In this document: in pieces, positions 16,425-24,854 of the stretch
Position numbering within the stretch: the stretch's first letter is position 1
Layout: every line of letters begins with the position of its first letter
NCBI GenBank assembly: GCA_002507175.1
Contig: DAZE01000006.1
Coordinates: forward strand, 1 to 52,793
DNA length: 52,793 nt
Origin: Euryarchaeota archaeon UBA558
GTDB lineage: Archaea > Thermoplasmatota > Poseidoniia > Poseidoniales > Thalassarchaeaceae
Reading direction: 5' to 3'
Program-made: the position numbers and the translations under genes
Notes under the pieces: model-generated
The model's database searches: none
Told to the model about the DNA's origin: nothing
What the model saw: only the letters and a program-made list of their open reading frames with translations

Positions 16425-16781
16425 ATGTCCATGACGCAACTCATCGGTAAGGGCCTATTGGCTGGAAGCATCGTAGTAGCTGCAAGTGAAATCGCGAAGA
16501 GGTCGGCATTGTTTGGTGCCCTGGTCGTCTCACTGCCGCTAACCAGCATCCTTGCGATGATGGCGCTGTACCAAGACACCCGTGATGCGGAGCTTGTGGC
16601 TGATTTCGCAGAGTCGGTCGTCTGGTTGGTAATACCCTCGCTCGCTCTTTTTGTTGTCCTGCCGGTGTTGTTAAGGAGGGGTTGGGGTTTTGAAGTGGCC
16701 CTTCTTGCTGGTATATTGGCTACTATCGCAGCATATGCCGTGGGTGTATGGTCGGCTCAATCTATCAGTGGGTTGGATTGA
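16425..16781 (+). CDS. DUF3147-like small membrane protein
   Basis: A 118-residue protein from the ATG at 16425; a TTG ten codons earlier is in frame but less likely. Four hydrophobic helices are visible, beginning 'LIGKGLLAGSIVVAASEIAKR' and 'ALFGALVVSLPLTSILAMMAL', a pattern recognised from the DUF3147 family of small integral membrane proteins, whose function is unknown. It starts about 42 bases after the PGF-CTERM gene and converges on the zinc-motif mini-protein gene. Confidence 0.75.
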   Translation: MSMTQLIGKGLLAGSIVVAASEIAKRSALFGALVVSLPLTSILAMMALYQDTRDAELVADFAESVVWLVIPSLALFVVLPVLLRRGWGFEVALLAGILATIAAYAVGVWSAQSISGLD

Positions 16782-16799
16782 GGGCAAGTCTGTTGTAGA

Positions 16800-17135
16800 C
16801 TATCCCATTCTTTGTTGGCTGGGGCGGAACATCCTCGATAATACCTCATAGGAACCCAAAACTACTCCTATGAATATGAAAAGCACCCCACAACAGACCA
16901 TATCGAAATCTCCGAATAGCATCGCGACAAGTCCGATTCCAAATAGTGCCAAGGCAACCCCAGCGAGACTTGTGGACTCAGCCCCCATTCCCTTGGAGAT
17001 CACTATCACGGGTGGGGGTTGGTCGTTCTTTGCCGGCACCTGAGAACCCACTAGATCCTGATGACGATGGCAAAAGCCGGTCTCTCTAAACTCCACAGCC
17101 GTGCAGGTCGGCTCAGCACAATTCCTGCTGCCCAT
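16800..17135 (-). CDS. Mini-protein with N-terminal Cys/His motif and two membrane helices
   Basis: A 111-residue protein. The N-terminus holds C-x4-C-x10-C-x2-H (CAEPTCTAVEFRETGFCHRH, residues 6-25), which could bind one zinc ion. Two adjacent membrane helices follow at about residues 55-75 and 78-98 (SLAGVALALFGIGLVAMLFG and VCCGVLFIFIGVVLGSYEVL). The same Cys/His spacing occurs in the protein encoded at 33363-33701, where the helix precedes the motif. No named family is recognised; a membrane-tethered metal-binding or protein-binding role is only inferred. Confidence 0.7.
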   Translation of the reverse strand: MGSRNCAEPTCTAVEFRETGFCHRHQDLVGSQVPAKNDQPPPVIVISKGMGAESTSLAGVALALFGIGLVAMLFGDFDMVCCGVLFIFIGVVLGSYEVLSRMFRPSQQRMG

Positions 17136-17177
17136 GGGACTTCCATCTCATTTGGTATAATGAGTGATTTGGCTTCT

Positions 17178-17597
17178 TTATTCGTCAAATACTTGAATTT
17201 CGACCTTCTTCTTCACCATGTCAGTGAATTTATCACTGTACCTTGTGGCTCGTACTACATGGTTGTCGATCCAATGATAGTTCCCCCCTCTAGGTTTGCC
17301 CATCAACAGGGTGTGGTATCGGAAACCCTTCTCTAAGAGCCATTGCTCTGTGACTTCTCTATGGTCTTCCGTCCTAGCGGTGAAAAAGCAAATTCTGTGC
17401 CCTTGGTCGTGCCATAAATTAATCGTTCTGATTGCGTCAGGAAATGCCTCAGCTGTGGCCATCCTCTCTGGCTCCTCATTCGGTATATCCTCCCCCACAG
17501 TTCCATCAATGTCAATGAGGTAGTTCTTGACACCCTCTGGGAGTGATGGGCTGATTTTTTGCCCATCCTCGTACACATTCTCGACTAGCTCGTCCAT
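17178..17597 (-). CDS. HAD-superfamily phosphatase, small
   Basis: A 139-residue HAD-fold protein. Motif I is 'YLIDIDGTVGED' with the nucleophile and acid/base Asp pair, motif II is 'ICFFTARTEDH', the Lys of motif III lies in 'LLMGKPRGGNY', and motif IV is likely 'HWIDNHV'. There is no large cap domain, so the substrate may be a macromolecule or phospho-sugar. The start ATG has an A/T-rich element (AAATTATGATAG on the minus strand) about 27 bases before it. Function beyond phosphate-ester hydrolysis cannot be assigned. Confidence 0.8.
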   Translation of the reverse strand: MDELVENVYEDGQKISPSLPEGVKNYLIDIDGTVGEDIPNEEPERMATAEAFPDAIRTINLWHDQGHRICFFTARTEDHREVTEQWLLEKGFRYHTLLMGKPRGGNYHWIDNHVVRATRYSDKFTDMVKKKVEIQVFDE

Positions 17598-17722
17598 AAT
17601 ACAGAATGCGCAATCGACTCTATCATAATTTCACTTGAGTGGCATGATGGCTGTATTTCGGGAACACCCTTCCGGATTCCGAACAATTAACACTCCTACC
17701 CCACCGGCTAGGAAAGGAGAAC

Positions 17723-18517
17723 ATGGGTGGTAGTCACAATCGGGTCAAAGGCTCGGCAATAGTTCGCGAGGTATCGAGGGACTTCGAAGCCGCCCTATCT
17801 TCCTATTTTGGAACGAATGCACCGGATTTTGTAGCGGCAACTGGATCTCATGCATCCTACGTTGCCGCGTTGCGTGCACATGGGACAGAGGTCGAGGTTC
17901 TCCCCGAGCTTCAGGGATACCCTGATTGCTGTTTCATCGAGGACACATCAGTTGTGATCGACGATAGCGCCATCATTCTAGCACCTGGACACCCTAGTAG
18001 GATCGGGGAAGTAGAGAGCGTGACAGAGCACCTCGCTAAAACAATGGAGATACAAAGATTGGACGGAGGGACTGTCGACGGGGGGGATATCGTCTTCATG
18101 GATGATGCATTCCTTGTAGGGAGGTCCAGGAGAACTAACCCTGAAGGGATAGAGTCGCTCTCTAAGATCATCAAGAGCCATGGCTACAACATTGAGGTCG
18201 TCGACGTACCAGAATCGACACTCCATCTGACAACAATTTGCTCATCACCAAGACCTGATACCCTCGTTTATTCAGAGAGGGACCTCAGTGCCGATGACAT
18301 CATGGAGTTTGCTGAGGACCTTATCGGAGTGCCCCACAACGAAGCATATGCTGCGAACACATTGGGGTATCCAGATGACAAGATCATCATTGCAGCAGGG
18401 TTCCCAGAGACCCGAAGGAGACTGCTTGACTCGGGTTTTTCCATCACTTCCGTCGACATGGAGCCGATAATGCAAGCAGATGGGTCCTTGACTTGTCTTT
18501 CCGTATTTACGGGTTGA
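17723..18517 (+). CDS. Dimethylarginine dimethylaminohydrolase-like amidinotransferase
   Basis: A 264-residue protein of the DDAH/arginine deiminase superfamily. It has 'CCFIEDTSVV' (substrate-binding Glu-Asp), 'GGTVDGGDIVFM', His168 in 'STLHLTTICS', and the nucleophile Cys258 in 'GSLTCLSVF' near the C-terminus, so the catalytic triad looks intact. The usual HLK/HLD after the His is HLT here. DDAH converts methylated arginines to citrulline and methylamines; some relatives act on other guanidines. A strong ribosome site AAGGAG lies five bases before the ATG. The gene stands alone between the HAD phosphatase and the M28 peptidase. Confidence 0.87.
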   Translation: MGGSHNRVKGSAIVREVSRDFEAALSSYFGTNAPDFVAATGSHASYVAALRAHGTEVEVLPELQGYPDCCFIEDTSVVIDDSAIILAPGHPSRIGEVESVTEHLAKTMEIQRLDGGTVDGGDIVFMDDAFLVGRSRRTNPEGIESLSKIIKSHGYNIEVVDVPESTLHLTTICSSPRPDTLVYSERDLSADDIMEFAEDLIGVPHNEAYAANTLGYPDDKIIIAAGFPETRRRLLDSGFSITSVDMEPIMQADGSLTCLSVFTG

Positions 18518-18645
18518 GCGAGGGGCGTATCCCGGAGATTTGGTATAGGCAAAAGGTGCTGCAACGTCACTCACCGTCTGTTTCGTCAGGGACGATAGGT
18601 TGTAGGAAACGGTATCTTTGAACGATAGTAGTGGTACTACAGCCC

Positions 18646-20367
18646 ATGAAGGGACGGTCCGCAGTTGCGTTGGGCATAGTACTTGTACTGTGCACGGGCT
18701 CGATATCGGGCTGTTTCTCGGGAGATAGCGGGGAGTTGGATGCAGGGGATCTGGCCGTCGGAAACGACATGGTGGCTTCGGGATCCTTCCACACATTGGA
18801 CCTCACAGCCACGAGCAGTCTGTCAGTTTACGTTCCATATCTGGTCCTTGACCCAACATCCGGTTATGTACAGAATTCCACAGTTGTCGATATCGAAAAG
18901 GGCGAAGCATTGAGTTTGGACGTTCTGATCCCACCGAGGACCGAGGGAATCTACCTTTTGATAGCCGAGTTTGGTCGAAGTCACTGGCCAGTCAGAGACC
19001 TCTCAGAGTCATGGTCATCATGGTACGAGAGGACCCAAGGCCGCAACCTAGGAGACTCCGGAGCAATCAGGGTCCCACTCAATGGCTCAATGTATGACAG
19101 TGTAGAGACAAAGCCGTTCGTCAGGCCCGGCAACGTTGCAATAAAGTACGTCCCTGCGGAAAGATCGCTCACAGTTCCAATAGCCGAAGGAGGAGCCCAC
19201 TCCTCAGGTATGATGAATGGTAAAATTGTGTATGACCGGCTATTCGAATTATCAGATCCCACGGATACTCTGGATCCCGTGGATGGCAAGGCTGGGTATT
19301 TCGATAGGTGGGCAGGACAAGGCAACCCGGCTTACGAAGATGCTGCGCTATACATAATTGGGGAGTTGGAGAGTTTTGGGCTGGAGGTCATCGGCCATAG
19401 GTACGAGTACACCGACATCACTGGGGCGCAGAATCCTGAAGCTTACAACATCTGCGCCTACAAATGGGGTTCATTCGCTCCTGATGAGTGGATGGTTTTT
19501 GGTGCGCATTTCGATGTTGCTCCTCCGGTAAACGCCGTTCTGCTAGACCCTCATGTCGTAGGATTCAGGTCTTACGGTACTCGTGCCGGTGCTTACGACA
19601 ACTCCGCGGGAACGGCCATGGTTATGGAAGCGGCTAGTGCGTTGGCCGATTTCGAGACCAGGAGGACAATGGTGTTCTGCCTCTGGTCTGGCGAAGAGGG
19701 AGGCAAAAGAGGTTCTGATTACTGGACAGAGTACTATGTCAAGGAGGACAATCCAGAAGTTACCATCATGAATTACATCAACTTAGACATGGCAGGTGTG
19801 AATTGGCCGGGTGGCGGGGGCGCCCCCCACGGGGATCCAGACCCCCAGATTGATGAGGATGGCTATCCAAAGGATAGCGAAATATGGCCACTCAGGGTGT
19901 ACATAGGTCCAGGTCCCAACCACGATCGAATCGACCAGCCGGAGATGGTGGGGCTCTCCAACTGGATAGGTTCCGACGCGCTCGGATTAGAGGACCAGTT
20001 GGGAACCTTGGTAGGGACAAATTACTCAGCAGACACTTGGAAGACAGATGTCTGGCTGGATATGGATAGACCTGAAGTGATCATCTATGAGGACACTACA
20101 GCCCGAAGCGATCATGCGAGCTTCCAAGATAACCTGGGGACCGTGACGGTAGGATTCGGGGGCTTAGTGGATGGCTACTGGTGCTATCACCAGGTATGCG
20201 ACACACTTGACGAGATGGAGGCTTGGATGGATACAACTGGCAAAAACTATGGTGAGGAAAACAGTGGTGTATCGAACATCGTGAATAGCCTTGATATGAT
20301 AACTTGGTGGGCGATATTAACGTTCTTCCATTGCGACGAGGAGCCAATTTACAACGCTCTGAATTAG
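18646..20367 (+). CDS. Secreted M28-family zinc aminopeptidase lipoprotein
   Basis: From the ATG at 18646 (573 residues; a GTG five codons upstream is in frame) the protein begins with a signal peptide ending in a lipobox with Cys23 (GSISGC). About 200 residues of beta-rich N-terminal region precede the M28 peptidase domain. All five zinc ligands and the catalytic acid are visible: His288 in 'GAHFDVAPP', Asp318 in 'GAYDNSAGT', Glu350-Glu351 in 'LWSGEEGGKRGSDYW', Asp381 in 'YINLDMAGVN', and His490 in 'ARSDHASFQD'. The domain would trim amino acids from peptides outside the cell. This fits a lifestyle of degrading dissolved protein. It converges on the M50 protease gene. Confidence 0.92.
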   Translation: MKGRSAVALGIVLVLCTGSISGCFSGDSGELDAGDLAVGNDMVASGSFHTLDLTATSSLSVYVPYLVLDPTSGYVQNSTVVDIEKGEALSLDVLIPPRTEGIYLLIAEFGRSHWPVRDLSESWSSWYERTQGRNLGDSGAIRVPLNGSMYDSVETKPFVRPGNVAIKYVPAERSLTVPIAEGGAHSSGMMNGKIVYDRLFELSDPTDTLDPVDGKAGYFDRWAGQGNPAYEDAALYIIGELESFGLEVIGHRYEYTDITGAQNPEAYNICAYKWGSFAPDEWMVFGAHFDVAPPVNAVLLDPHVVGFRSYGTRAGAYDNSAGTAMVMEAASALADFETRRTMVFCLWSGEEGGKRGSDYWTEYYVKEDNPEVTIMNYINLDMAGVNWPGGGGAPHGDPDPQIDEDGYPKDSEIWPLRVYIGPGPNHDRIDQPEMVGLSNWIGSDALGLEDQLGTLVGTNYSADTWKTDVWLDMDRPEVIIYEDTTARSDHASFQDNLGTVTVGFGGLVDGYWCYHQVCDTLDEMEAWMDTTGKNYGEENSGVSNIVNSLDMITWWAILTFFHCDEEPIYNALN

Positions 20368-20373
20368 GCTTCC

Positions 20374-21228
20374 TCAGGCAAGTAGCGAACGCAGTACTGT
20401 GAGATTGGCATACACGGCACCAGCGGATATGGAGATCCAGATCCAGAATACTGTGTCAGACCAACTCTTGATCTTTCTCCCATCAAGGGGACCAAAAGGG
20501 AGCATGTTGAACAGGGCAAGTATCCCATTGCCCCAAACCCATGTCAATAGCAGAATGTCGGTCAGGTCTGTCCTTATGCCTGTAATGTGGCCAGACACAA
20601 TCAAAATAGCCCCTATGAGCCAGAGTGCTATGTTTGTGACTGGGCCAGCGAGAGCTATACGGCCGAATTGGGCTGTGGTTGTCCTCCCTAGGACCATGAC
20701 CGCTCCTGGTGCCATGAAAACAATGCCCGTCAGCGCAGAGAGGATGAGGCCGAACCTGAGTCCTGATGGGTCTGCCCTGAACTCAGCCCAACAACCGTAC
20801 CTCTTTGCCATGAACTTGTGTGCTATCTCGTGAAGGACGAATGCTGGTGCCAGTGCTAGCAACGATCTGATTGCGCCAAGAATGAACTGGTTTGGATTAT
20901 TCAACGCCCCGATTATACCGTTGGAGAACATGAATCCCAAAGCAGCAGTGAAAGCAACCGTGGCAATGGTAAGGTCCGAGATTTCCTTTTCTGAGAATTG
21001 CCATATTGACGCGTTCCGGGGTACGGTTGAGATTGAGATTTGGGGTTCTCTTCCGAAAATTCTACCGAATGGCATGCCTGTCGGATTCGACCGTAGCACA
21101 CGAACTCCACTATTCCCTCTCTTCCACCTACCTTGGTCAGTGTCCGGTTCCTGGCTTTTCTTCCGTCGAAATTGTTCCATGATATCGTCATCTAGCCACC
21201 AGGCCCGAGGATCTCGCTGGCCTGTCAT
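20374..21228 (-). CDS. M50-family intramembrane metalloprotease
   Basis: A 284-residue membrane protein from the ATG at 21228 (a TTG three codons earlier is possible). After a polar N-terminal region of about 75 residues come several membrane helices. The first active-site motif is HEIAHKFMAKRYG (HExxH form) and the second is 'NMLPFGPLDGRKI', where the Asp is the third zinc ligand. Such proteases cut membrane proteins or release regulators, but soluble-domain-facing M50 members of unknown function are common in archaea. It lies six bases from the end of the convergent M28 gene and is read after the Cys-motif protein at 21298-21795. Confidence 0.88.
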   Translation of the reverse strand: MTGQRDPRAWWLDDDIMEQFRRKKSQEPDTDQGRWKRGNSGVRVLRSNPTGMPFGRIFGREPQISISTVPRNASIWQFSEKEISDLTIATVAFTAALGFMFSNGIIGALNNPNQFILGAIRSLLALAPAFVLHEIAHKFMAKRYGCWAEFRADPSGLRFGLILSALTGIVFMAPGAVMVLGRTTTAQFGRIALAGPVTNIALWLIGAILIVSGHITGIRTDLTDILLLTWVWGNGILALFNMLPFGPLDGRKIKSWSDTVFWIWISISAGAVYANLTVLRSLLA

Positions 21229-21297
21229 GGTGTTCAATCTAGTAAGGGCCCTGTTTCAAATGATTGTTCATCGGTTTGTTGCAGAGTTAAAAATCGT

Positions 21298-21795
21298 CTA
21301 GTCCGACTCACCCTCATCTAGGGAGTCGATATCTTCCTCTAACTCCGACCACCATGCGTTCCCCCTCCGGCCCGAATAGCTCAGTTTTTGCAGTGCTTCA
21401 TTGATCTCCTTGTCGTCTGGTGGCCTCTTTGACCAGGGGTTCCGGTCGGAAAGAGATGCAGGGCCCATGTCCGCTTCCTTCCCCCTCTGTTGCCGGAATA
21501 TTTCTTCAATCTCTTCCATGGTGTTTGCCTGTCTGGTGCCCTGGTGCTTGAGAAGAGCTTGATGATAGTTGGACATCCAAACCCCGTGAATGGCGTCAGA
21601 GGTGAAGCTTGCAGGGTCAGCGATCATTGATGCAAGTCTCCTCGCTAGCTGCTCCAGGCCGGTCTCAGCTCTATCCGAAAATAGCTCCTTGCGTGCGGAG
21701 GAATGACGGCTTATGCATTGCTTACACCTATTCGTACCGGGAATATCAGGGGCATCGCACATCAAGCAACAGATTGACATGCCCATCTCATCCAT
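21298..21795 (-). CDS. Cys-motif protein with helical acidic tail, unknown
   Basis: About 165 residues from the ATG at 21795 (GTG at 21816 and two further ATGs are possible). The N-terminus has a four-Cys cluster 'CCLMCD' followed by 'CKQC' that resembles a zinc ribbon or knuckle. The middle is helical ('GLEQLARRLASMIADP', 'GVWMSNYHQALLKHQ') and the C-terminus is acidic. No family is recognised. It is read toward the M50 protease gene with about 70 bases between, so co-transcription is possible. Confidence 0.65.
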   Translation of the reverse strand: MDEMGMSICCLMCDAPDIPGTNRCKQCISRHSSARKELFSDRAETGLEQLARRLASMIADPASFTSDAIHGVWMSNYHQALLKHQGTRQANTMEEIEEIFRQQRGKEADMGPASLSDRNPWSKRPPDDKEINEALQKLSYSGRRGNAWWSELEEDIDSLDEGESD

Positions 21796-21888
21796 GGCTC
21801 TCCGGGGCAGTGACACGAATCAAGGACGTGTGAAGGGGTGAAATATCCTTCCTCATAATCCGATGGTTAGAGGCCCTAGCCATCGAAC

Positions 21889-22530
21889 TTAGTCATCGGG
21901 TCGCTCATCTGAGAATTGCAGTCCGGCCAATGCACCTGCATCCTCAGGTGGTATGCCATGGTCTACTATGAGGTGCCTTACAAGGAGGTGCCTACGAACA
22001 GTTCCGTTGCAGATCTTGCATGTAGTGACAGGCATTGGTGATCGACCTTGAAATCTCTGGCGCCCCTCTGGCGTCATCAGGCGTCTGCCAGTCTTAACGG
22101 CCACGTTCGCGAATACAAGAATGAAGAACAGAGTCCCGCACACAAAGCCCGCAGACAAGGGAGATACGGGTGGATCTTGGTTCAATGTCAGGTTCAAGTT
22201 TGAGTAGTAGTCTCCTTCGCTCTGAGAGGCATTGTGTATGGAGATCTTGTGTTTGAAAGTCTCACCTTTCACCGAAAGTATCAGTTCTATTCCATCATCT
22301 CCCTCATCGTATGCTAACTCCAGACGATATCCTCCTCCGAAGTCGCTCATGGTGGATTCTCCTGAGAACTTCGCGCAGTCATAGGCGTGTGGCTCGCATT
22401 CTATGAGGATCTCCTCATACTGAACTGCAGTGTTGTTTGGATATTTCAGAGTGCCATAGATCGTGTACGCATCAGCAGCAACGATCGAGGAAGTCAAGAC
22501 GATGATTATGACCGCGTTGAATATTCTCAT
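21889..22530 (-). CDS. Secreted/membrane protein with C-terminal C2H2 finger, unknown
   Basis: A 213-residue protein. An N-terminal signal peptide (MRIFNAVIIIVLTSSIVAADA) precedes an extracytoplasmic beta-rich domain that starts 'YTIYGTLKYPNNTAVQY', similar in feel to carboxypeptidase-regulatory or Ig-like folds. A membrane helix at about residues 125-145 (LSAGFVCGTLFFILVFANVA) is followed by a basic stretch and a cytoplasmic C2H2 motif C-x2-C-x11-H-x4-H (from CKIC to DHG). A protein joining an outside domain to an inside zinc finger could pass a signal across the membrane, but this is inference. Confidence 0.7.
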   Translation of the reverse strand: MRIFNAVIIIVLTSSIVAADAYTIYGTLKYPNNTAVQYEEILIECEPHAYDCAKFSGESTMSDFGGGYRLELAYDEGDDGIELILSVKGETFKHKISIHNASQSEGDYYSNLNLTLNQDPPVSPLSAGFVCGTLFFILVFANVAVKTGRRLMTPEGRQRFQGRSPMPVTTCKICNGTVRRHLLVRHLIVDHGIPPEDAGALAGLQFSDERPDD

Positions 22531-22598
22531 TGTTCCAAGCCCTGTATTCTGTTTCGCTCAACTTGTAATATGGCATCTAACCCAAATTGGATAGCACC

Positions 22599-24818
22599 TC
22601 AGACCTTCTTCCCAAAGTTTGGGGACCACCAGTTGGCTTTCCCCATAAGCCTCATCGCTGATGGCACAACAATCGCTCGCACGATGGTCGCATCCACAAA
22701 GACAGCGATCGCGAGGGCAAACCCAATTGATTTGATTATCATTACATCTGCGAAAATGAAACCAGAAAATACGGCAATCATAATGGCTGCAGCCCCGGTA
22801 ATCAAGCTACCAGAAGCTTGCAATCCTGTTGACACTGCGAGTGTATTGTCCCCAGTCTCATTCCAAGCCTCGTGTATCCTAGAGAGCATGAGCACCTCGT
22901 AGTCCATCGAAAGGCCAAAGGCAATCCCGAATACGAGGGGCGGAACCATAAGATCGAGAGGTTGTGGAGTGAAATTCAGTACGTCTGAGAGCAGGCCCTC
23001 TTGGAAAACCACGACGATCAACCCAAAGGAGGCAGAGACCGAGAGAATGTTCATCAGGACGGCTTTGACTGGCACGACGACAGATCTTACCTGCATCCAG
23101 ACTAACACCATGGTCAACAACAACACGAATGCGAGGACTATTGGTATCCTGTCCGAGAGATGTTGTTTCATATCCACTTCAAATGAGGACCATCCGCCCA
23201 CGAGAATCTCTTGGCTTGAGCCCTCAGTCTGAGTTCTGATGTCTTTGATGAGTTGTTCAGATTCGTCGGTTCCGCTCCCGAACGTGGTGGCAACGTCGAG
23301 CATAATGATGTTTTGAGAAACAGTCGTCTGCCACAGGAGCCTGTCATTATCTGACCACTGTTCGAGCTCTGTGGCAAATAGACCTGGATTGCAAATGGGA
23401 TGTTCGAGTGAAATCACCCCCTGTATTTCTCTAATGCCTTCGCAAATTGCCTCCATCTCACTGGCGATCACCTGAGAATAGGGATCTTGTCCGTCATCGA
23501 ACACGATAACCAGCGGGACAACCGATGCCGTAAAGGCTGGAAACTCGTCTTCTAAAATCTCTAGCGCCTGCCGGGATTCAAGATCTGGTGGCAGTGCCTC
23601 AACTCCTCCGGCGGTCAATTGCACGTTGAGGAAAGGAGAGCCTAGCAACAAGAGCAAGGCCATCGCCGGCAATAGCCATCGAACTGGATTCTTCATGACC
23701 TTGGTTGAAAATTTCTCCCAGAATCTGGTCTTTCGATTAGCACCGGGTATTGGAATCCTCAATGAGTTTATTCTGGGGCCGAGGTATGAAAGAAGGGCAG
23801 GAAGTAAGGTTAGGGAATACATTAGCGCACCTAGTACGGCTAAGAAGGCTCCCATGCCCATGGAAGGCATGTGTGTCTCCGTGAAGTAAAATAGACTGCA
23901 AAGGCCTACTGCGACTGTGGCTCCAGAGTACAATATGGCACGGCCTGCGGTGTGCATCATAGTTGCAATTGCATCTTCGGTAGAGGACCCGCCCTCCAAT
24001 TCTTCGCGGAACCGACTAATCATGAAAAGACTGTAATCAATGGATACTGCAATCCCAATGAGTGAGATCATGCTCGTTGAGTATTGAGTCATTGAAAAGT
24101 AGCTGGAAATGAAAAAAGACAGGCCAATAGCAAGAGGGAGCATCAGGGCGACAATTGCCATTGGCAAAGCAGCCGCAGACAAGGTCCCGAAAACAAACAG
24201 TAGAATTAGGAACGACAGGGGGAGTCCAATTATCTCGGCTCTGACTTGGTCCTGTTCCAGTAGCCTGTCGAAATCATGACTGATAACCAAACTTCCAGTC
24301 ACAAGCACCTCCAATTTCCCAGACTCAACGCTGTGTTTTATGTGATTCAACTCACTTTCTACCTCTTCATCGGTTCCTCCGAATTGTACGAAAACTGCAG
24401 TTCGCTTGCCATCCTCCGAGACATGTTGGGCTAGGTGTAAGGGATTCTCCCGGTCGTCATAGGCTGTGGAGATACTCAGAACCTCAAGCCCAATCTCTTC
24501 CAGTCCATCCAAGGATGTGTGGATTTCGTTTTCGAACACCTCGTCAGACCAATCCCAATCCTCACTTGAAAAGATGTAAGTCACCGTGTTAGTCGAAGTT
24601 ACCGGAAGCTCTTCGCTAACTAATTGAAGGGCTCGCCCGGCCTCGATGCTCGACGGAGGTTGGTTTCCGTCCTCGAACTCGTTGCCTCCTGAGATCAGAA
24701 CCCCCGAAAGTGCCAGTGTGGCTAATGAAAACGCTGTGACGAGTCCTCGCTTGTTGTGAGAGAACCGACCAAGCCTCGCAAGTAGCCCCTCACCCGTTGG
24801 TGGATCAAGTGTTCTCAT
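22599..24818 (-). CDS. RND-superfamily (MMPL/HAE3-type) exporter
   Basis: A 739-residue transporter with two repeats, each of one helix, a large outside loop and five helices. The start ATG at 24818 is chosen because a TATAAT element lies 27 bases ahead; the TTG seven codons upstream is less likely. The repeat motifs are 'IAVSIDYSLFMISRFREEL' in the first half and 'GLSMDYEVLMLSRIHEAW' in the second, where the Asp residues are the expected proton relay. MMPL/HAE3 proteins export lipids, hopanoid-like molecules or drugs. The next gene on the same strand upstream is the GIDE-like membrane protein. Confidence 0.9.
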   Translation of the reverse strand: MRTLDPPTGEGLLARLGRFSHNKRGLVTAFSLATLALSGVLISGGNEFEDGNQPPSSIEAGRALQLVSEELPVTSTNTVTYIFSSEDWDWSDEVFENEIHTSLDGLEEIGLEVLSISTAYDDRENPLHLAQHVSEDGKRTAVFVQFGGTDEEVESELNHIKHSVESGKLEVLVTGSLVISHDFDRLLEQDQVRAEIIGLPLSFLILLFVFGTLSAAALPMAIVALMLPLAIGLSFFISSYFSMTQYSTSMISLIGIAVSIDYSLFMISRFREELEGGSSTEDAIATMMHTAGRAILYSGATVAVGLCSLFYFTETHMPSMGMGAFLAVLGALMYSLTLLPALLSYLGPRINSLRIPIPGANRKTRFWEKFSTKVMKNPVRWLLPAMALLLLLGSPFLNVQLTAGGVEALPPDLESRQALEILEDEFPAFTASVVPLVIVFDDGQDPYSQVIASEMEAICEGIREIQGVISLEHPICNPGLFATELEQWSDNDRLLWQTTVSQNIIMLDVATTFGSGTDESEQLIKDIRTQTEGSSQEILVGGWSSFEVDMKQHLSDRIPIVLAFVLLLTMVLVWMQVRSVVVPVKAVLMNILSVSASFGLIVVVFQEGLLSDVLNFTPQPLDLMVPPLVFGIAFGLSMDYEVLMLSRIHEAWNETGDNTLAVSTGLQASGSLITGAAAIMIAVFSGFIFADVMIIKSIGFALAIAVFVDATIVRAIVVPSAMRLMGKANWWSPNFGKKV

Positions 24819-24842
24819 AGTTGCAACCCAGATGGCCAAGGA

Positions 24843-24848
24843 TATAAT
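24843..24848 (-). promoter_or_regulatory. Putative TATA box for the RND exporter gene
   Basis: On the minus strand the element reads ATTATA within GATTATATCC and is centred about 27 bases before the ATG at 24818, which supports that ATG and a leaderless transcript. It overlaps the 3' intergenic space after the GIDE-like gene. Confidence 0.5.
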
Positions 24849-24854
24849 CGAGTG

